From Ischnura elegans (lineage: Eukaryota; Arthropoda; Insecta; Odonata; Coenagrionidae), in NCBI RefSeq assembly GCF_921293095.1, contig NC_060257.1:54038968-54102967 (forward strand): a stretch of 64,000 bases of DNA. The letters are read 5' to 3'. This document shows positions 11,325-22,309 of the stretch, in pieces. The position numbers and the translations under genes were made by a program. The first letter of the stretch is position 1; each line of letters begins with the position of its first letter. The notes below the pieces were generated by a model that was not told the DNA's origin, did not search any database, and worked only from the letters and a program-made list of their open reading frames with translations.

Positions 11325-11992
11325 AATAGGGTGGTTTCCCGTTATTTTTTTATTGCCTAAATTGAAAGGTTATTACTCCTGGAGTACATATTTCACGATT
11401 TTAGATTTTTAAATGAAGATATCTATTTTTCACGATTAAATGAAAAGTGAAAATTTTCTAGCGCGCGAAAACGCGACGCATAAGTATGAATGTTCGGAAA
11501 TCTCTCCGTGTGACGTATTTCTGGTTCCCTCTGCCGCCTTGTGAGGTGACCTTGAGGCGAGTTGAGTGCTGATACGACGCAGGCTGCTAGCGGGTAGCTG
11601 AGTACCCTGCTGGCTGGTAGCGCTTGGCTTAAATAAGGATTATTAATACCTTATCAAATGAAGAAAACTTTCCGACCTTAGCCAGTTTTAATAAGTGATT
11701 ATTAAGACATGTTTCCCTGAGCTCTGCGCCTCATGCATGCATTGGTAACCTCAGACGACGTATAACTCCTATCTTCTCGTATAGAAACTAGGTCCCTGTG
11801 ACGTCACGTGGAGTGGCATCGCATGGGCACCAATCTGGCCCTTTTCAAATGAGGATAAAAATGGACCATTGCCATTCGTCTAAACCGGTATTTCTAAAAC
11901 GAAATAATTTGAATATTATGAATACAGTAATGGTGGGTAACGAATCGCAATCAATGACTTTCGTTTTCTTTGATGAAGGAAACTACCCTATT
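11325..11992 (+). mobile_element. ~670-bp TIR element, copy 1
   Basis: The left end is 'tagggtggtttccc' and the right end 'ggaaactaccctatt', inverted repeats of each other. Internal landmarks shared by all copies are 'ttactcctggagtac', an ACGTCAC block, 'cctgctggctggtagcgctt' and 'cgaatcgcaatcaatg'. The 94-codon frame inside is a repeat artefact. Other copies lie at 14193, 19688, 33530, 43754 and 62661. Confidence 0.85.
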
Positions 11993-12306
11993 AGACCAAT
12001 GAAATTTAACCGTCTTCCTCCCAAGATTTGCAAGGAACTTCCCTTCTCTCCCACTCTTCATGGCACTCCCAAATTACTCTAAAAATCTACCCATTTGATC
12101 TTCATTATGTGTACTTCTGTAACAAACATTTCAAAAACTTCCCATCCTAATCATTGTAATTTGAATTTTATATAAATTGTGGATAATTCTCTGTTCATCA
12201 TAGAACACTCCAATTTCTATTGCTTTGCATTCAGGCCTGCCTATAGGGGGCGCAGGTTGAGACTCCGGGATATGTCCTGGTGCACCCTCCTGTTCCGAAG
12301 CTGACA

Positions 12307-13513
12307 CCCCACACAGAAAATAAGCATCTATTAGATATCTACATGTAGATAAATAGTTATGTGATAGACTTCTATCGTAGATATCTATTGGATATATTAT
12401 TGTCAAAACAGCAGCAAGTCTGACAGATATCTATGGTAGATGTCTATTAGATAACTACTTATCTCTATGTTTTATGCTTACCTTATCTGTATCTATAAAA
12501 AATTTTCTCATGCCTATGGTTGCTGCAATTAACATTAGTGAAAAACTTGTCGCCGTATAATCAAAATGAAAACTACAAAATATACAGTCATAGCAAAGTA
12601 CCAAACCCAGGACCCCATGTGAGAGCCAGATGCACTCACCACTAGACTAACTTAAATGTTGGGGGGAAGGTGCTATTTTGGGATCATATAGCGCTTGTTA
12701 AAAATACCGCTCGGAAATTAATTAATTACAGCCAAACTAAAACCCATTCAATTGTTTTTCAAAAATTATCCCCCCTGGTTTTGGAGCCCCCTTACCCCCC
12801 CTACGAAATTCCTGGCTTCGCCACTGTTGCCAGGCATCGTTTGACGCTTCGCAAAATTTTTCAAGTCCGCCACCGCTCGAGTAAGGAACCAAAAAATTTC
12901 TCCTTTAATCAAATGTTAAATCGCTTCCATAGCTCATGAATCGCGTTTTAAAAGACACTTTCAGAGATGCATCCAAAACCGCCCCTCGTCACCTGTGCAT
13001 CTAATAGATGTCTCACAGAGAGAGATATATCTAATAGACGTCTAATAGGCAGGGCTGGCCCTAGCAGGTGCGGGGCTAGGGGCGAACCTTCAGTGCGGGG
13101 CCCTTCACTTAAAATATTAAACTCTATACCCCATCTACAAACTCGAGCATTTTGAATCCCTACCACTCTCTGGCTAAGTATGTGTTCCCCTCCCAAATTC
13201 AGACTTCGTAATTACGCCGTTAAGATAGCATCTCGCAGTTGAGTTCAAAATAGTATAATACAAATAAAATTTATAATTATATTTATTCATAAAATTATAA
13301 CGTAAAATAAACATAAAAAGCGCGCTTTTTCAATAGAGTTTTCAAAACTATCGTATATTTTAATTTTTTTCACGAACAAGGGGCCCCCCAAAGCGCGGGG
13401 CCCGGGGCGGTCGCCCCGCCCTAAGGCCGGCCCTGCTAATAGGTATCTGTTAGACATACATCTATTCATAGATGAAAATAGACAATATATAGATATCTAT
13501 TTTCCGTGTGGGA
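12307..13513. mobile_element. TIR element with TAGATATCTA-type subrepeats, host of a nested hAT
   Basis: The ends 'cccacacagaaaata' and 'tattttccgtgtggg' are inverted repeats. Both flanks of the interior are packed with 'tctattagatatcta'-like short palindromes (12325-12460, 13008-13050, 13436-13500). A 386-bp hAT-like element sits inside one of these motifs. Another hAT-like end, 'cctggcttcgccactg', occurs at 12811-12826. No gene is present. Confidence 0.6.
13050..13435. mobile_element. hAT-type MITE with 8-bp duplication CTAATAGG
   Basis: Inverted ends 'cagggctggccctag' and 'aaggccggccctg' are flanked on both sides by 'ctaatagg' (13042-13049 and 13436-13443). An exact 8-bp duplication and CAG/CTG ends define a hAT insertion. 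It interrupts one of the host element's own 'ctaatagg' repeats. The interior has no transposase. Confidence 0.85.
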
Positions 13514-13547
13514 CATTTTACAGTTAGAATACCAACAAAAGTTACAA

Positions 13548-13672
13548 AGCAGGCAAAATTTAGTGGAATGACATCCTGTAAGTATTAAAAAAATAAGATG
13601 GCACTTTTCCACAGGTTTATTTAAAGTACGACGCGTTTCAACCGTTAGGTCATTATCAAGTACAAACTAGTA
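13548..13672 (-). mobile_element. Retroelement end (Penelope-like), monomer copy B
   Basis: Read on the minus strand, it starts 'cttgataatgacctaacgg', continues 'ttgaaacgcgtcgtac', then 'aataaacctgtggaa', and ends with a tail containing 'gatgtcattccacta'. These blocks occur in the same order in the right half and tail of the copy at 48177-48397. Here the inverted partner half is absent, so this copy shows the basic monomer. Confidence 0.6.
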
Positions 13673-13740
13673 AATCTCAAGTAAATCCCGACGAAAAGGC
13701 TAGTCCAATCTATAGTGAAAGAAACGTTATTACGAAAAAA

Positions 13741-14036
13741 GTGCTAATTTGAGGTTTTTAAAACAATTTTTACTTTTTTCACAAACGAAAAAACTTCATT
13801 TTTCAAAAAAAAATATTTTGCAAATTCAATTGATTTTTAAATATTTTGTTTTCTTTTTTGACGAAGCAAAATAATTGTGTTTTAATAATTCGGGAGGGGG
13901 GGGAAATAGAGGGGTCCGGCATTATGTTCTTTTCGTTTGCTTCTTATTTCCGTAAACAATTTCGCAATCCTGAGTAACAAACCCTCAAAACTGAACTTCG
14001 ATGTGCTAAGTAAACTTCCTGCAGTGCATGCAACCC
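13741..14036 (+). repeat. Left arm of a ~300-bp inverted repeat
   Basis: This segment is the reverse complement of 15818-16090 over almost its full length. Shared blocks are 'acaaaccctcaaaactgaac', 'cttcttatttccgtaaac' and 'tttgttttcttttttga'. Arms and core make a ~2.35-kb fold-back structure. The outermost part also resembles the interior of the hAT-type element at 41652-41898. Confidence 0.75.
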
Positions 14037-14192
14037 TCACGGAAAATCTCTTCCTCGTCAAAACAATAGCCACATCTTGTCCACCTATCTAATGGCAAAA
14101 CGGTCTCCTTGGGAGGTGGGAGCCTACTGCAGTCTTAGGCCAGTAAGGAAAGCCTGACGAGGTGCGGCCATTACAAATTCATTACTCCCCTT

Positions 14193-14857
14193 ATAGGGTA
14201 GTTTCCTTCATCAAAGAAAACGAAAGGCATTGATTGCGATTCCTTACCCACCATTAGTGTATTCATAATATGTACAAATTATTTGGTTTTAGAAATCCCA
14301 GTTTAGACGAATGGCCACGGTTAATTTTAACCTCATTTGAAAAAGGCCAGATTGGTGCCCATGCGATTTCCACTCCATGTGACGTCACAGGGACCCAGTT
14401 ACTATACGAGTAGATAGGAGTTTTACATCGTCCGAGATTACCAATGCATGCATGAGGCACAGGGCTCAGGGAAACATGTCTTAATAATCACTTATTAAAA
14501 CTGGCTAAGGTCGGAAAGTTTTCTTCGTTTGACAAGGTATTAATTAACCTTTTTTAAGCCAAGCGCTACCATCCAGCAAGGTACTCAGCTACCCGCTAGC
14601 ATCCTGCGTCGTATCAGCGCTCAAAGTCTCGCCCCAAGGTCACCTCACTTGCGGCAGCGGGAACCAGAACGACGTCACACGGAGTTTTCCCGACATTTAT
14701 ACTTCGTCGCGTTTTCGCGCGCTTGAAATTTTTCACTTTTCATTTAATCGCGAAAAATAGATATCGTCATTTAAAAATCTAAATGCGTGAAATACGTACT
14801 CCAGGAGTAATAATCTTTCGATTTAGTCAATAAAAAATGATAGGAAACTACCCTATT
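14193..14857 (-). mobile_element. ~670-bp TIR element, copy 2
   Basis: This is a full-length copy in reverse orientation, from 'tagggtagtttcctt' to 'aggaaactaccctatt'. It lies between the two arms of the fold-back structure at 13741-14036 and 15818-16090. The internal landmarks match copy 1. Confidence 0.85.
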
Positions 14858-15817
14858 GTAATCGAGAAAAATTACAATTCTGTCGCCAAAAATAACTTAA
14901 TAGTGTTATCCAAATTTTATACGCAGCATAAATGGACCTATATCGTATGATACTACAGTTGGTAGGTGACAGCTTCTTACGAAACAAATATAGGCAATTC
15001 AGGCCCAAAGATACTTAACTGAATTTAGCAACGTCGAAACTCAGCTAAGAACATAAAAAAGGTTTATAAGAAATTAGGCATCGAAAACTTTCCATGCAGT
15101 TTTTATGATGGTGATCAGGACTGTTAGACGACAGTTGAATGAAAAATCCACGGAAACTGCCGTGAAATAGCAAGCGGCTGAAATACTGGCGCGGTAAAAT
15201 ATTTGAGAAAATCAAAAATTCATGACTCCTTTTGTACTCAAGATAAAGTAATAATATTTTCACCAGAAATACATTTATATACATAGTAAGATACGAAAGT
15301 TAGCAGGCCTTGATTTGTACCTTGCAAAATTCCATATTTTTCGTCCAAAAGATATATAAACAAACATAACAACATTTAATCTGATTTGAGGGCAAATCAA
15401 AGTTGACCAGTATGGAATATACGTTTCCTGCAAGTTTCAACTTAAGACTGAGAACAGTCCGCCGGCAACTTGATTAGGAATATAAACTCGGAAAGCCAGT
15501 TGTTACTAGCCGAAATTCAAGAAAATATTTTTATGACTATTGTTATGGACAAAATCGACTAACTATTGCCAATGCTATACGTAGGGGCCCTTTCTGCTTA
15601 ATTTTTCTGCATATTTTCATACATAAGGAACGAGCAATTTCAAAAATCTTTTCTCTCTTTTTTTCCTCTCCTTCGTAAACAGCGAGGCGATGACGATTTT
15701 GAGGTGACGATCACGCGAGTTCATAGTTTTTTACCCATCAGAAAAAAGTAACTAACGCGCCTAATAAGAAGTTTTCACTTCAAAAAAAGGTCTAAATTTT
15801 ATTGCGCGGGTTGCATC
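14858..15817. other. Unrecognised interior of the fold-back structure
   Basis: There is no frame above 80 codons with protein character and no recognisable transposon end. The sequence is unique within the window as far as can be seen. Confidence 0.45.
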
Positions 15818-16090
15818 AGCGGGTCACTGCAGGATGTTGTTTTAGTACATCGAAGTTCAGTTTTGAGGGTTTGTTACTCAGGATTCCGAAAGTTTACGGA
15901 AATAAGAAGCGAACGAAAAGAAACATAATGCTGGACCCCTCTCATCCTCCCCCCCCCTAAATATTAAAACACAATTACCTGCTTCATCAAAAAAGAAAAC
16001 AAAATATTGAAAAATCATGAATTCACAAAATATTCCTTTTAGAAAAATGAAGTTTTTTCGCCTATGAAAGGTGCTAAAATTATTTTAAAG
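15818..16090 (-). repeat. Right arm of the ~300-bp inverted repeat
   Basis: This is the reverse complement of 13741-14036, starting 'gggttgcatc' where the left arm ends 'gcatgcaaccc'. It is followed at 16098-16200 by a hAT-like tail with 'ggatcccctggttttgg' and 'gatacgctactg'. Confidence 0.75.
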
Positions 16091-16381
16091 CCCTCTACTC
16101 AGTGGTAGTGTTCTGTTTTCTAAATAGTTTCCACCGGATCCCCTGGTTTTGGACCCCTTCCTTCCTACCCCTCTCCCCCGAAAGTAATTCAAAGATACGC
16201 TACTGTCCATGATTTGTAAATGTGCATCAGAGTGGGAGCGACGAAACTGGTCAAGATTAAAGTTATCCATGCGAAATCTATAAGGTTTTTTCGATTCAAC
16301 TTGAAACGCAATGTTTTTTTTCAAGAGCCACCACACCCGATTGGGGTGTTTTTGACGTGCAATTGACCTTGTATATGCTGA

Positions 16382-16452
16382 TCCTCGATGGTACAGTGGT
16401 CAGTATCCCCACCTATCACGAGGGAGACATGGATTCGAATACCCGCCCGGAG
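16382..16452 (+). repeat. tRNA-Asp-like SINE head (pseudo-tRNA)
   Basis: The segment follows eukaryotic tRNA-Asp closely: 'tcctcgatggtacagtggtc', then 'agtatccccacctatcacga', then 'gattcgaat' as the T-loop (B box). The anticodon position reads ATC where tRNA-Asp has GTC, and the 3' acceptor strand no longer pairs well. A second tRNA-like piece follows directly, so this is most likely a SINE head and not a working tRNA gene. Confidence 0.6.
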
Positions 16453-16475
16453 AATTTTCGCCGACCTCGATGGAG

Positions 16476-16545
16476 ACGGGGTTAAGTCCTTGCCTCTTAA
16501 TCCAGCGGTCGTGGGTTTGAACCCCGCCTGGGTGTATTTTCTCCC
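16476..16545 (+). repeat. tRNA-Lys-like second half of the SINE
   Basis: The block 'cctcttaatccagcggtcgt' followed by 'gggtttgaaccccgcc' resembles the anticodon arm and T arm of tRNA-Lys (CTCTTAATC, GGGTTCGA). It begins 24 bases after the tRNA-Asp-like head. The two together suggest a composite or dimeric tRNA-derived SINE. There is no functional cloverleaf. Confidence 0.5.
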
Positions 16546-16879
16546 ATCCAGGGCATCATGAATTTGCATGTTCATTAGCTTAATTGTTAGTAAGGACAGC
16601 ATAGTTATAAATTCGGTTGATAAAAAAATACAAAATTATTGTTATATTTTAAGGAGGTCACATGTACTTTTAGTAGGTACATCATGATGGCAATTCAAGT
16701 TTGCGAAAGCACGATGACGAAGCTTATAACCCGCTTATCTAATCCGGAATATTTTCTGGTCTCTCTCTCTCTTTGAGACTAACGCCATGCAGATTATTGA
16801 TAAATCTCTTCCTGGGAAATACCCATTCTATAAAAATAACATGCATCATCCACTCGAACGTGTTTTGGTGAGTCGGTTA

Positions 16880-17600
16880 ATCAGATAATCGGATGCTCCT
16901 CCTTTTTTTGCTCCTTCTTTACATAAATGACATTACAACCGTGGTCACGAGCGAAATCCGCCTCTTCGCAGATGATATAATTGTATACAGTTCGCAGATG
17001 ATATAATTGTATACAGTTCGCAGATGATATAATTGTTTACGACCATGGCGATAGATCAGTATTAGAAAAAGACCTCGTTGCCATAAGTGAATCGTACAGT
17101 ACTTGGGAGTTAAGAATTAAATCTTGAAAAGTTTATGGTGATGCTTTTGTTGGGAAAAGGATATATCTTCAAGGAGCTACACTGCTAATGAGGTTCCATT
17201 ATTAAATGCCGATTTCGTAAAATACTTAGGTGTCACCATTACTCGGGATCTTTGGCGGGGTAAACACATACGTGAAGTATTAGGGAAAGCTTACCGTAAA
17301 CTGGGATTTGTAAAAAGGAATTCTCGGTAAATGCACTTAAAAGGTGAGAGAGATAAGCTACCTGACTCTAGTGAGGCCTCACTTAGAATATGCTGCTAGC
17401 GTATAAAGTAGCACTGATATCTGAAATCAATCGCGTACAGCGCAAGGCGGCAAGATTTGAGTTGTTACAACAAAAAGTGCAGCGTTTCCAGTACGTTACC
17501 CGAGTTAGAATGGGAATGGTGCATGTTGGTGATTGGTGACCCCCTGTCAAACAACCTGGAGGTGATTCGCAGGGTTTTACGTAGATAACATATTGTTAGA
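16880..17600 (+). pseudogene. LINE reverse transcriptase fragment (CR1/Jockey-like)
   Basis: In one frame 16919 onward reads FYINDITTVVTSEIRLFADD, containing the FADD catalytic motif of reverse transcriptases. After a frame shift come VLEKDLVAISESYSTW, then VKYLGVTITRDLWRGKHIRE and VLGKAYRKLGFVKRN, then LVRPHLEYAAS. These are the ordered thumb-region motifs of non-LTR retrotransposons. Stops, frameshifts and a triplicated 26-bp segment right after FADD show that it is dead. It was probably a 5'-truncated insertion. Confidence 0.85.
16965..17042 (+). repeat. Three tandem copies of a 26-bp unit inside the LINE
   Basis: The unit beginning 'ttcgcagatgatataattgt' occurs at 16965, 16991 and 17017. 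The first two are identical and the third has two changes at its end. It includes the codons of the FADD motif, so the triplication broke the reverse transcriptase frame. Confidence 0.95.
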
Positions 17601-17668
17601 TCTTTTAAAAATGACACGAGACTCTCGGCTTTACACATTTATTTGCACAAGTACAACACGACCATGCG

Positions 17669-17860
17669 CATAGGCGGATCCAGGGGGGGGGCACGTGCCC
17701 CCCCCCCAGACCCTTAAAAATATGCTAGATTTTTAAAACGGTCCCATTATCATTTCGTTCGTTTTGTATGGCGAGGTATCCTTGTGCCCCCCCCTGAACA
17801 AAATCCTGGATACGGCCTTGCTTGTGCCCCTCCCAGAAAGAAATCCTGGATCCGCCCCTG
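17669..17860. mobile_element. hAT-type MITE, GGATCCAGG family
   Basis: The ends 'aggcggatccagg' and 'cctggatccgcccctg' are inverted. The flanks 'accatgcg' (17661-17668) and 'accatggg' (17861-17868) form an 8-bp duplication with one mismatch. Long G- and C-runs are internal. A sister copy lies at 40502-40704. The 106-codon frame across its right half is spurious. Confidence 0.8.
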
Positions 17861-17869
17861 ACCATGGGT

Positions 17870-18117
17870 GTGCTCAGGCCAGGGCTCGCATACAATATGC
17901 CACCTCCGGACAGGCTAGCTCGTCGTCAGTTCTCCTTCTCCTCGCGCACGCTAGCGACGCTCCTTCCGCCACATCCGTCGTCAGCCCGACGTATCCCTCC
18001 GCCGTGATACTAGCGCGAATTCAAACGCTACTAACGATATATCTACCCCTAAACCAAGGAAGTGACAAAACAAGTTCTAATTAGATCCATTAATTGTAAA
18101 GGTACCTACTATACATA
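17870..18117. other. Unrecognised intergenic segment
   Basis: The segment is GC-richer at 17900-18005 with no repeat or gene signature. Overlapping frames on the + strand have no family resemblance. Confidence 0.4.
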
Positions 18118-18506
18118 CAGTAGAACCTCGGATAACGATCACAATCCGTTCCAGAAAGTTGGTCGTTATCCGAAATGTTCGCTATCCGAAACAATTTTCC
18201 CCATAAGACATAAAGGTAATAGGAATAATTGGTTCCTAGCTCCTATTGACTCGCTAATATATGAAAGTTACAGGGTATAAAGGTATTGTATTACATTGCA
18301 TTACTTATAGACTTACTGTAGTAGACATTGTATTAAGTACGTTGTATCCATTTGAGATCGCACAGCACCAAACATAAACATGGCCGCTACACATCTGTTC
18401 GCTAACCGAAATTTTGTTCGCTATCCGAGCAAAATGTTTAGCGAAATATTTGGTCGTTATCCGAATTGTTCGTTATCAGAGGCGTTCGCTAACCGAGGTT
18501 TCACTG
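18118..18506. mobile_element. pogo/Tigger-like MITE
   Basis: The ends 'cagtagaacctcggataacg' and 'cgctaaccgaggtttcactg' are inverted. TA precedes the left end, and the right flank is TG, a possible decayed TA. Several internal copies of 'ttcgctatccga' and 'gtcgttatccga' form sub-terminal repeats, as is common in Tigger-derived elements. Confidence 0.7.
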
Positions 18507-18862
18507 TGAACATATTGTGATTTATATACATGTATTGTGATTTATATAAAGAAGTTGAAAAAGTGTTCAGTGGTACAACACTCTCACCTACTATGTTTTC
18601 TCATGCTGGAATTCGTACAAAAACTACATACCTTCTTAGAGCAACATATCTTATAAGAGTTTTATGACGACAAAATATTACTATGAGAACTATTCTTAAT
18701 AGAAATCGAGCTAATAGACAAATAAATTATACTGCCGCAAGCGCAGATTTTCGTTTATTTTAATATAATTCCAGCACATTCATGATGAGTTCATGAAAAT
18801 TAAGACCGAAATCAAATTCGAAGAAGAAGTATCTCAATATGGTTATTATAAGGATAAGAATG

Positions 18863-19092
18863 AGATATGAAGTGAAACACTTTGCACTTTCCACATAAAA
18901 ATTTATTAGACTACAGTCGACATGTTTCGCTGCACTGCAGCATTATCAAGACTTCTTGTCTTGATAATGCTGCAGTGCAGCGAAACATGTCGACTCTAGT
19001 GTAATAAAATTTTTTATGTGGAAAGTGCAAAGTGTTTCACTTCATATCTCATAATGGATCTCCACAAAGTATCTGCCTCATCCATCCAATTC
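18863..19092 (+). mobile_element. Inverted-dimer retroelement end (Penelope-like), copy C
   Basis: The stretch 18861-19051 is a near-perfect palindrome centred on 'caagacttcttgtcttg'. The right half reads 'cttgataatgctgcagtgca', then 'gcgaaacatgtcgac', then a tract ending 'tttatgtggaaagtgc'. A ~41-bp tail follows. The direct repeat 'aaggataagaatg' (18850-18862 and 19093-19105) is a 13-bp target duplication. The core hairpin ctgc-agt-gcag precedes GAAAC exactly where copy E has gacc-taac-ggtc. Confidence 0.7.
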
Positions 19093-19105
19093 AAGGATAA
19101 GAATG

Positions 19106-19687
19106 TTATAACATTTTGACGGCATAAGAATTCTTATACTACATACCTATCGATCAAATCGATTGATTCAGCTTTCACTCTGTGAAAATTGATGCTGAAT
19201 GAATAAAAACAACCTTAACGGCCATATCAAAAGGTCTGGTGGTTCTCGTATGAATTTCGTAACAGTATAATAAAGTTGCATTATATTTCCTTATGAAATT
19301 CTACAACCCATTTAAATTATGAAAGAAGAATATATCTTATTATGGTTCAATTTTTCGAATTGAATTCTTCAAAAGTACAGATATATACCAAAAAATCATC
19401 CATCTCTTGAGATATTTGGATCTTACAGAATACTTATAAATATTTCTGTGGGACTAAAAAAACTCTCTAAGAATTATGTACTATTGAAAACAAAGATTTT
19501 TTTATATTTCATTATCGTTTCTCATGGCGTATTCCGTCTTCAGGATAAACTCTATAAGTATTGAATTCTACAAAGCTAAATAATCTTTATAGATCTTATG
19601 ATTTCCTTATGAGACTCTCAACAAGGCTCATCATAAGTCGCCAAATTAGAGATTAAACCACTGACGGTTTCTCCGATGGACATTTTA
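19106..19687. other. Unrecognised AT-rich stretch
   Basis: No coding frame, tRNA or transposon terminus was recognised. The composition is strongly AT-rich. Confidence 0.45.
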
Positions 19688-20364
19688 TAAAACGGTAGTT
19701 TCCTATTATTTTTTTATTGCCTAAATCGGAATATTATTACGCCTGGAGTACGCATTTCATGCTTTCAGATTTTTAAATGACGATATCTATTTTTTGTGAT
19801 TAAATGAAAAGTGAAAATTTTCAAGCGCGCGAAAACGCAACGGTTAAGTATGAATTGTAGGAAAAGCCCGTTTGACGTATATCTGGTTCCCGCTGCTGCC
19901 GTGTGAGGTGACCTTGAGGCGAGGCTTTGAGCGCCGCTGTGATGCAGGATGCTAGCAAGTAGCAAAGTATCCTGCCAGCAGGTAGCGCTTGGCTTAAATA
20001 AGGATTATTAATACCTTATCAAACGAAGGAAACTTTCCTACCTCAGCCAGTTTTAATAGGTGATTATTAAGAAATGTTTCCCTGAGCTCTGTGCCTCATA
20101 TATGCATTGGTAATCTCAGACGATATAAAACTCCTATCTACTCGTATAGAATCTAGGTCCTTGTGACGTCACGCGGAGTGGCATCGCATTGGCGCCAATA
20201 TGGCCTTTACCAAATGAGGTTAAAATTTACCATCAACAGTCGTCTAAACTGGGATTTCTCATACCAAATAGTTTGAATATTATGTACACACTATAAACTA
20301 ATGGTGGGCAACGAATCGCAATCAATGCCTTTCGGCTTCTTTGATGAAGGAAACTACCCTATTT
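19688..20364 (+). mobile_element. ~670-bp TIR element, copy 3
   Basis: The left end 'cggtagtttcctatt' is worn. The right end 'ggaaactaccctatt' is intact. The interior matches copy 1 through 'ttacgcctggagtacgca' and 'cgaatcgcaatcaatgcc'. Confidence 0.8.
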
Positions 20365-21300
20365 TTTAATATCTTACGACCGCAGACCAACTGAAAGCTC
20401 ATCCCGCGACGCGAAAAGCTTAAATCCTTGGATTGTCCTGATCGTTTATAGGCTAATCGTAATTTTCAGACAGCGAAAAATAAATTAATTTCGTGGTAAA
20501 AATTAAACAGACATAGTTCAACCATAATTAATGAAAGGCTTGGTAGAGTAAGAACGTAACTCATCTTACCCTTTTTATTTTACGTTCTTTAGACTATTTT
20601 TTACGAGCTATGGCATACATACCTCCAATCAAAAGCGGAATTTGATTTATATAAGTGATTAAACGATCTACGGCCGTTAAACATTTGAAAGAAAATTAAT
20701 TCCCCAGGGCCGTACTCTTTGGTGGGCAAAGTGAGGGGTGAGAAGTTACAATGCTAACAAGGGGAGTAATACACGGAAACAAGATAATACAATAAGAGAT
20801 TAAAGAAACGCGCAGCTCACTCACGCACCTCGCGGATTTGCACAAAGGAACAAATGTCCGCGTAGGACACACGCAATTAATTTTCTTTCGACTGGCATTT
20901 GATTCCCCAAAAGCCAGAAATTTCATTATTACCACCGCGCGAATTTCGGAAATCTTTTGTTTCCATTGTTTGCCGTTACATATGAGTGGGTGACAAGCCA
21001 AAGGGCACAAGTGATTTCTTTTTTTCTAAACGGAGCTGATTACATTAATTAGGTAATGAAAACAATCGAGTTCAATTAGATAATTAGTAGTGCATTTGAT
21101 TTTCCACTGGATATCTGCATATATCAGAGACTCACTCGTATTCCTAGACAATCATTCGATAGTTATTTACAAACTGAATCATATCACAATGCGGGAGATT
21201 GCTCGTATAAAAGAAAAAATAATTGTAACTAATAACTTCAGGCTTTACTTTGTGAAACCTCTCCATATTGGAAGTAAGGAAATAAAACTTTGTAAGGTTT
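20365..21300. other. Unrecognised intergenic stretch
   Basis: No gene is supported. A 104-codon frame on the minus strand (20696-21010) has no recognisable motif and is not backed by splice or promoter signals. Confidence 0.4.
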
Positions 21301-21304
21301 AATT

Positions 21305-21835
21305 TTAATTTAAGAGCGGATTTAATTCGGTGGGCGATTTTTGAGCGTTTTTGCAGTGGAAGTATCGAAATTTTATCTTGTTCGATCAAGGAATTTGAAA
21401 GTAGACGCTTGAAAATAAAGCTTATGTCGTTAAAAATTGATATTTAATCAGAAATATACTGTGGGGTCATTTCTTCATTAAAAAAAACGTTTTTTTGTTC
21501 AAAGTTTTTAGAAAAAAGTTAGTAACGTAACGAAACCCGGGTCGTGCCCATAATTAATTAACAGTGAACCTTACAAAGTTTTATTTCCTTACTTCCAGGA
21601 AAAATAATTATTTATTTTTGGGAAAAAACTTTGAACGAAAAAATGTTTTTTTTAATGAAGAAATGACCCCAAAGTATATTTATGATTATATATCAATTTT
21701 TAACGATATAAGCTTTATTTTCAAGCGTCTACTTTCAAATTTTTTTTGATCGGACAAGATTAAATTTCGATACTTCCACTGCAAGAACGCTCAACAATCG
21801 CCCACCGAATTAAATCCGCTCATCTAGTAGCCCAA
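21305..21835. mobile_element. Long fold-back element, GCGGATTTAATTCGGTGGGC family
   Basis: The left arm starts 'gagcggatttaattcggtgg' and reads on to 'gtggaagtatcgaaatttta'. The right arm is its mirror, 'aaatttcgatacttccactg' to 'ccgaattaaatccgctc'. Arms of about 250 bp meet near 21565. The same end sequences occur at 21821-22020 and 42835-43052, so this is a family. Confidence 0.7.
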
Positions 21836-22030
21836 CAGTACGAATCTGCTCAGCTGGCAGAGTCCGGAGCATAAACGCTCATCTCCTATTCTCCAAGGTT
21901 GGAGGTGAGCGTTTATGCTACAGACACAGCCAGCTGAGCGGTTTCGTTTTGTTGGGCTAATGGATGAGCGGATTTTTACTCGGTGGGCGATTGTGGAGCG
22001 TTTTCGCCGTGGAGGTACAGCCTTGGTTTC
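21836..22030. mobile_element. Second element of the same fold-back family
   Basis: Inverted blocks 'ctcagctggcagagtccgga' and 'acagccagctgag' surround 'gcgtttatgct' motifs, then 'ttgttgggctaatggatgag' and 'ggtgggcgattgtggagcgt'. It abuts the element at 21305-21835 and shares its ends, so one was inserted beside or within the other. Confidence 0.55.
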
Positions 22031-22309
22031 CCAACCCCTCATATGTTCATCATCAAACCTACTTTGTTCATTTACCTAAAAATCCTGCCATTCGGCCATG
22101 AAATACAAGTTTCAAGTTTCCCCCTTATCTGGACGCCGCGCCGTGTCGCCAGCTAGTAACATAATAAAATAAAGGAAAATAAGGTAATATTAATTGAATA
22201 CGTTCGAATAATGAGCAAGTTTGAGAAACAGCGCTCAGAGTACCGAAGAAATATACATGGTGTTTCAGGAGGAATCGGCGATACTACAGGAGGAGGTATG
22301 GGAGAAAAT

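Noticed and set aside
11798-12082. 94-codon frame as a small gene
   Set aside because: It lies mostly inside the TIR element and runs past its right end; the matching frames in other copies are broken.
16382-16452. Functional tRNA-Asp gene
   Set aside because: Acceptor stem is broken and the anticodon reads ATC; it is joined to a second tRNA-like piece.
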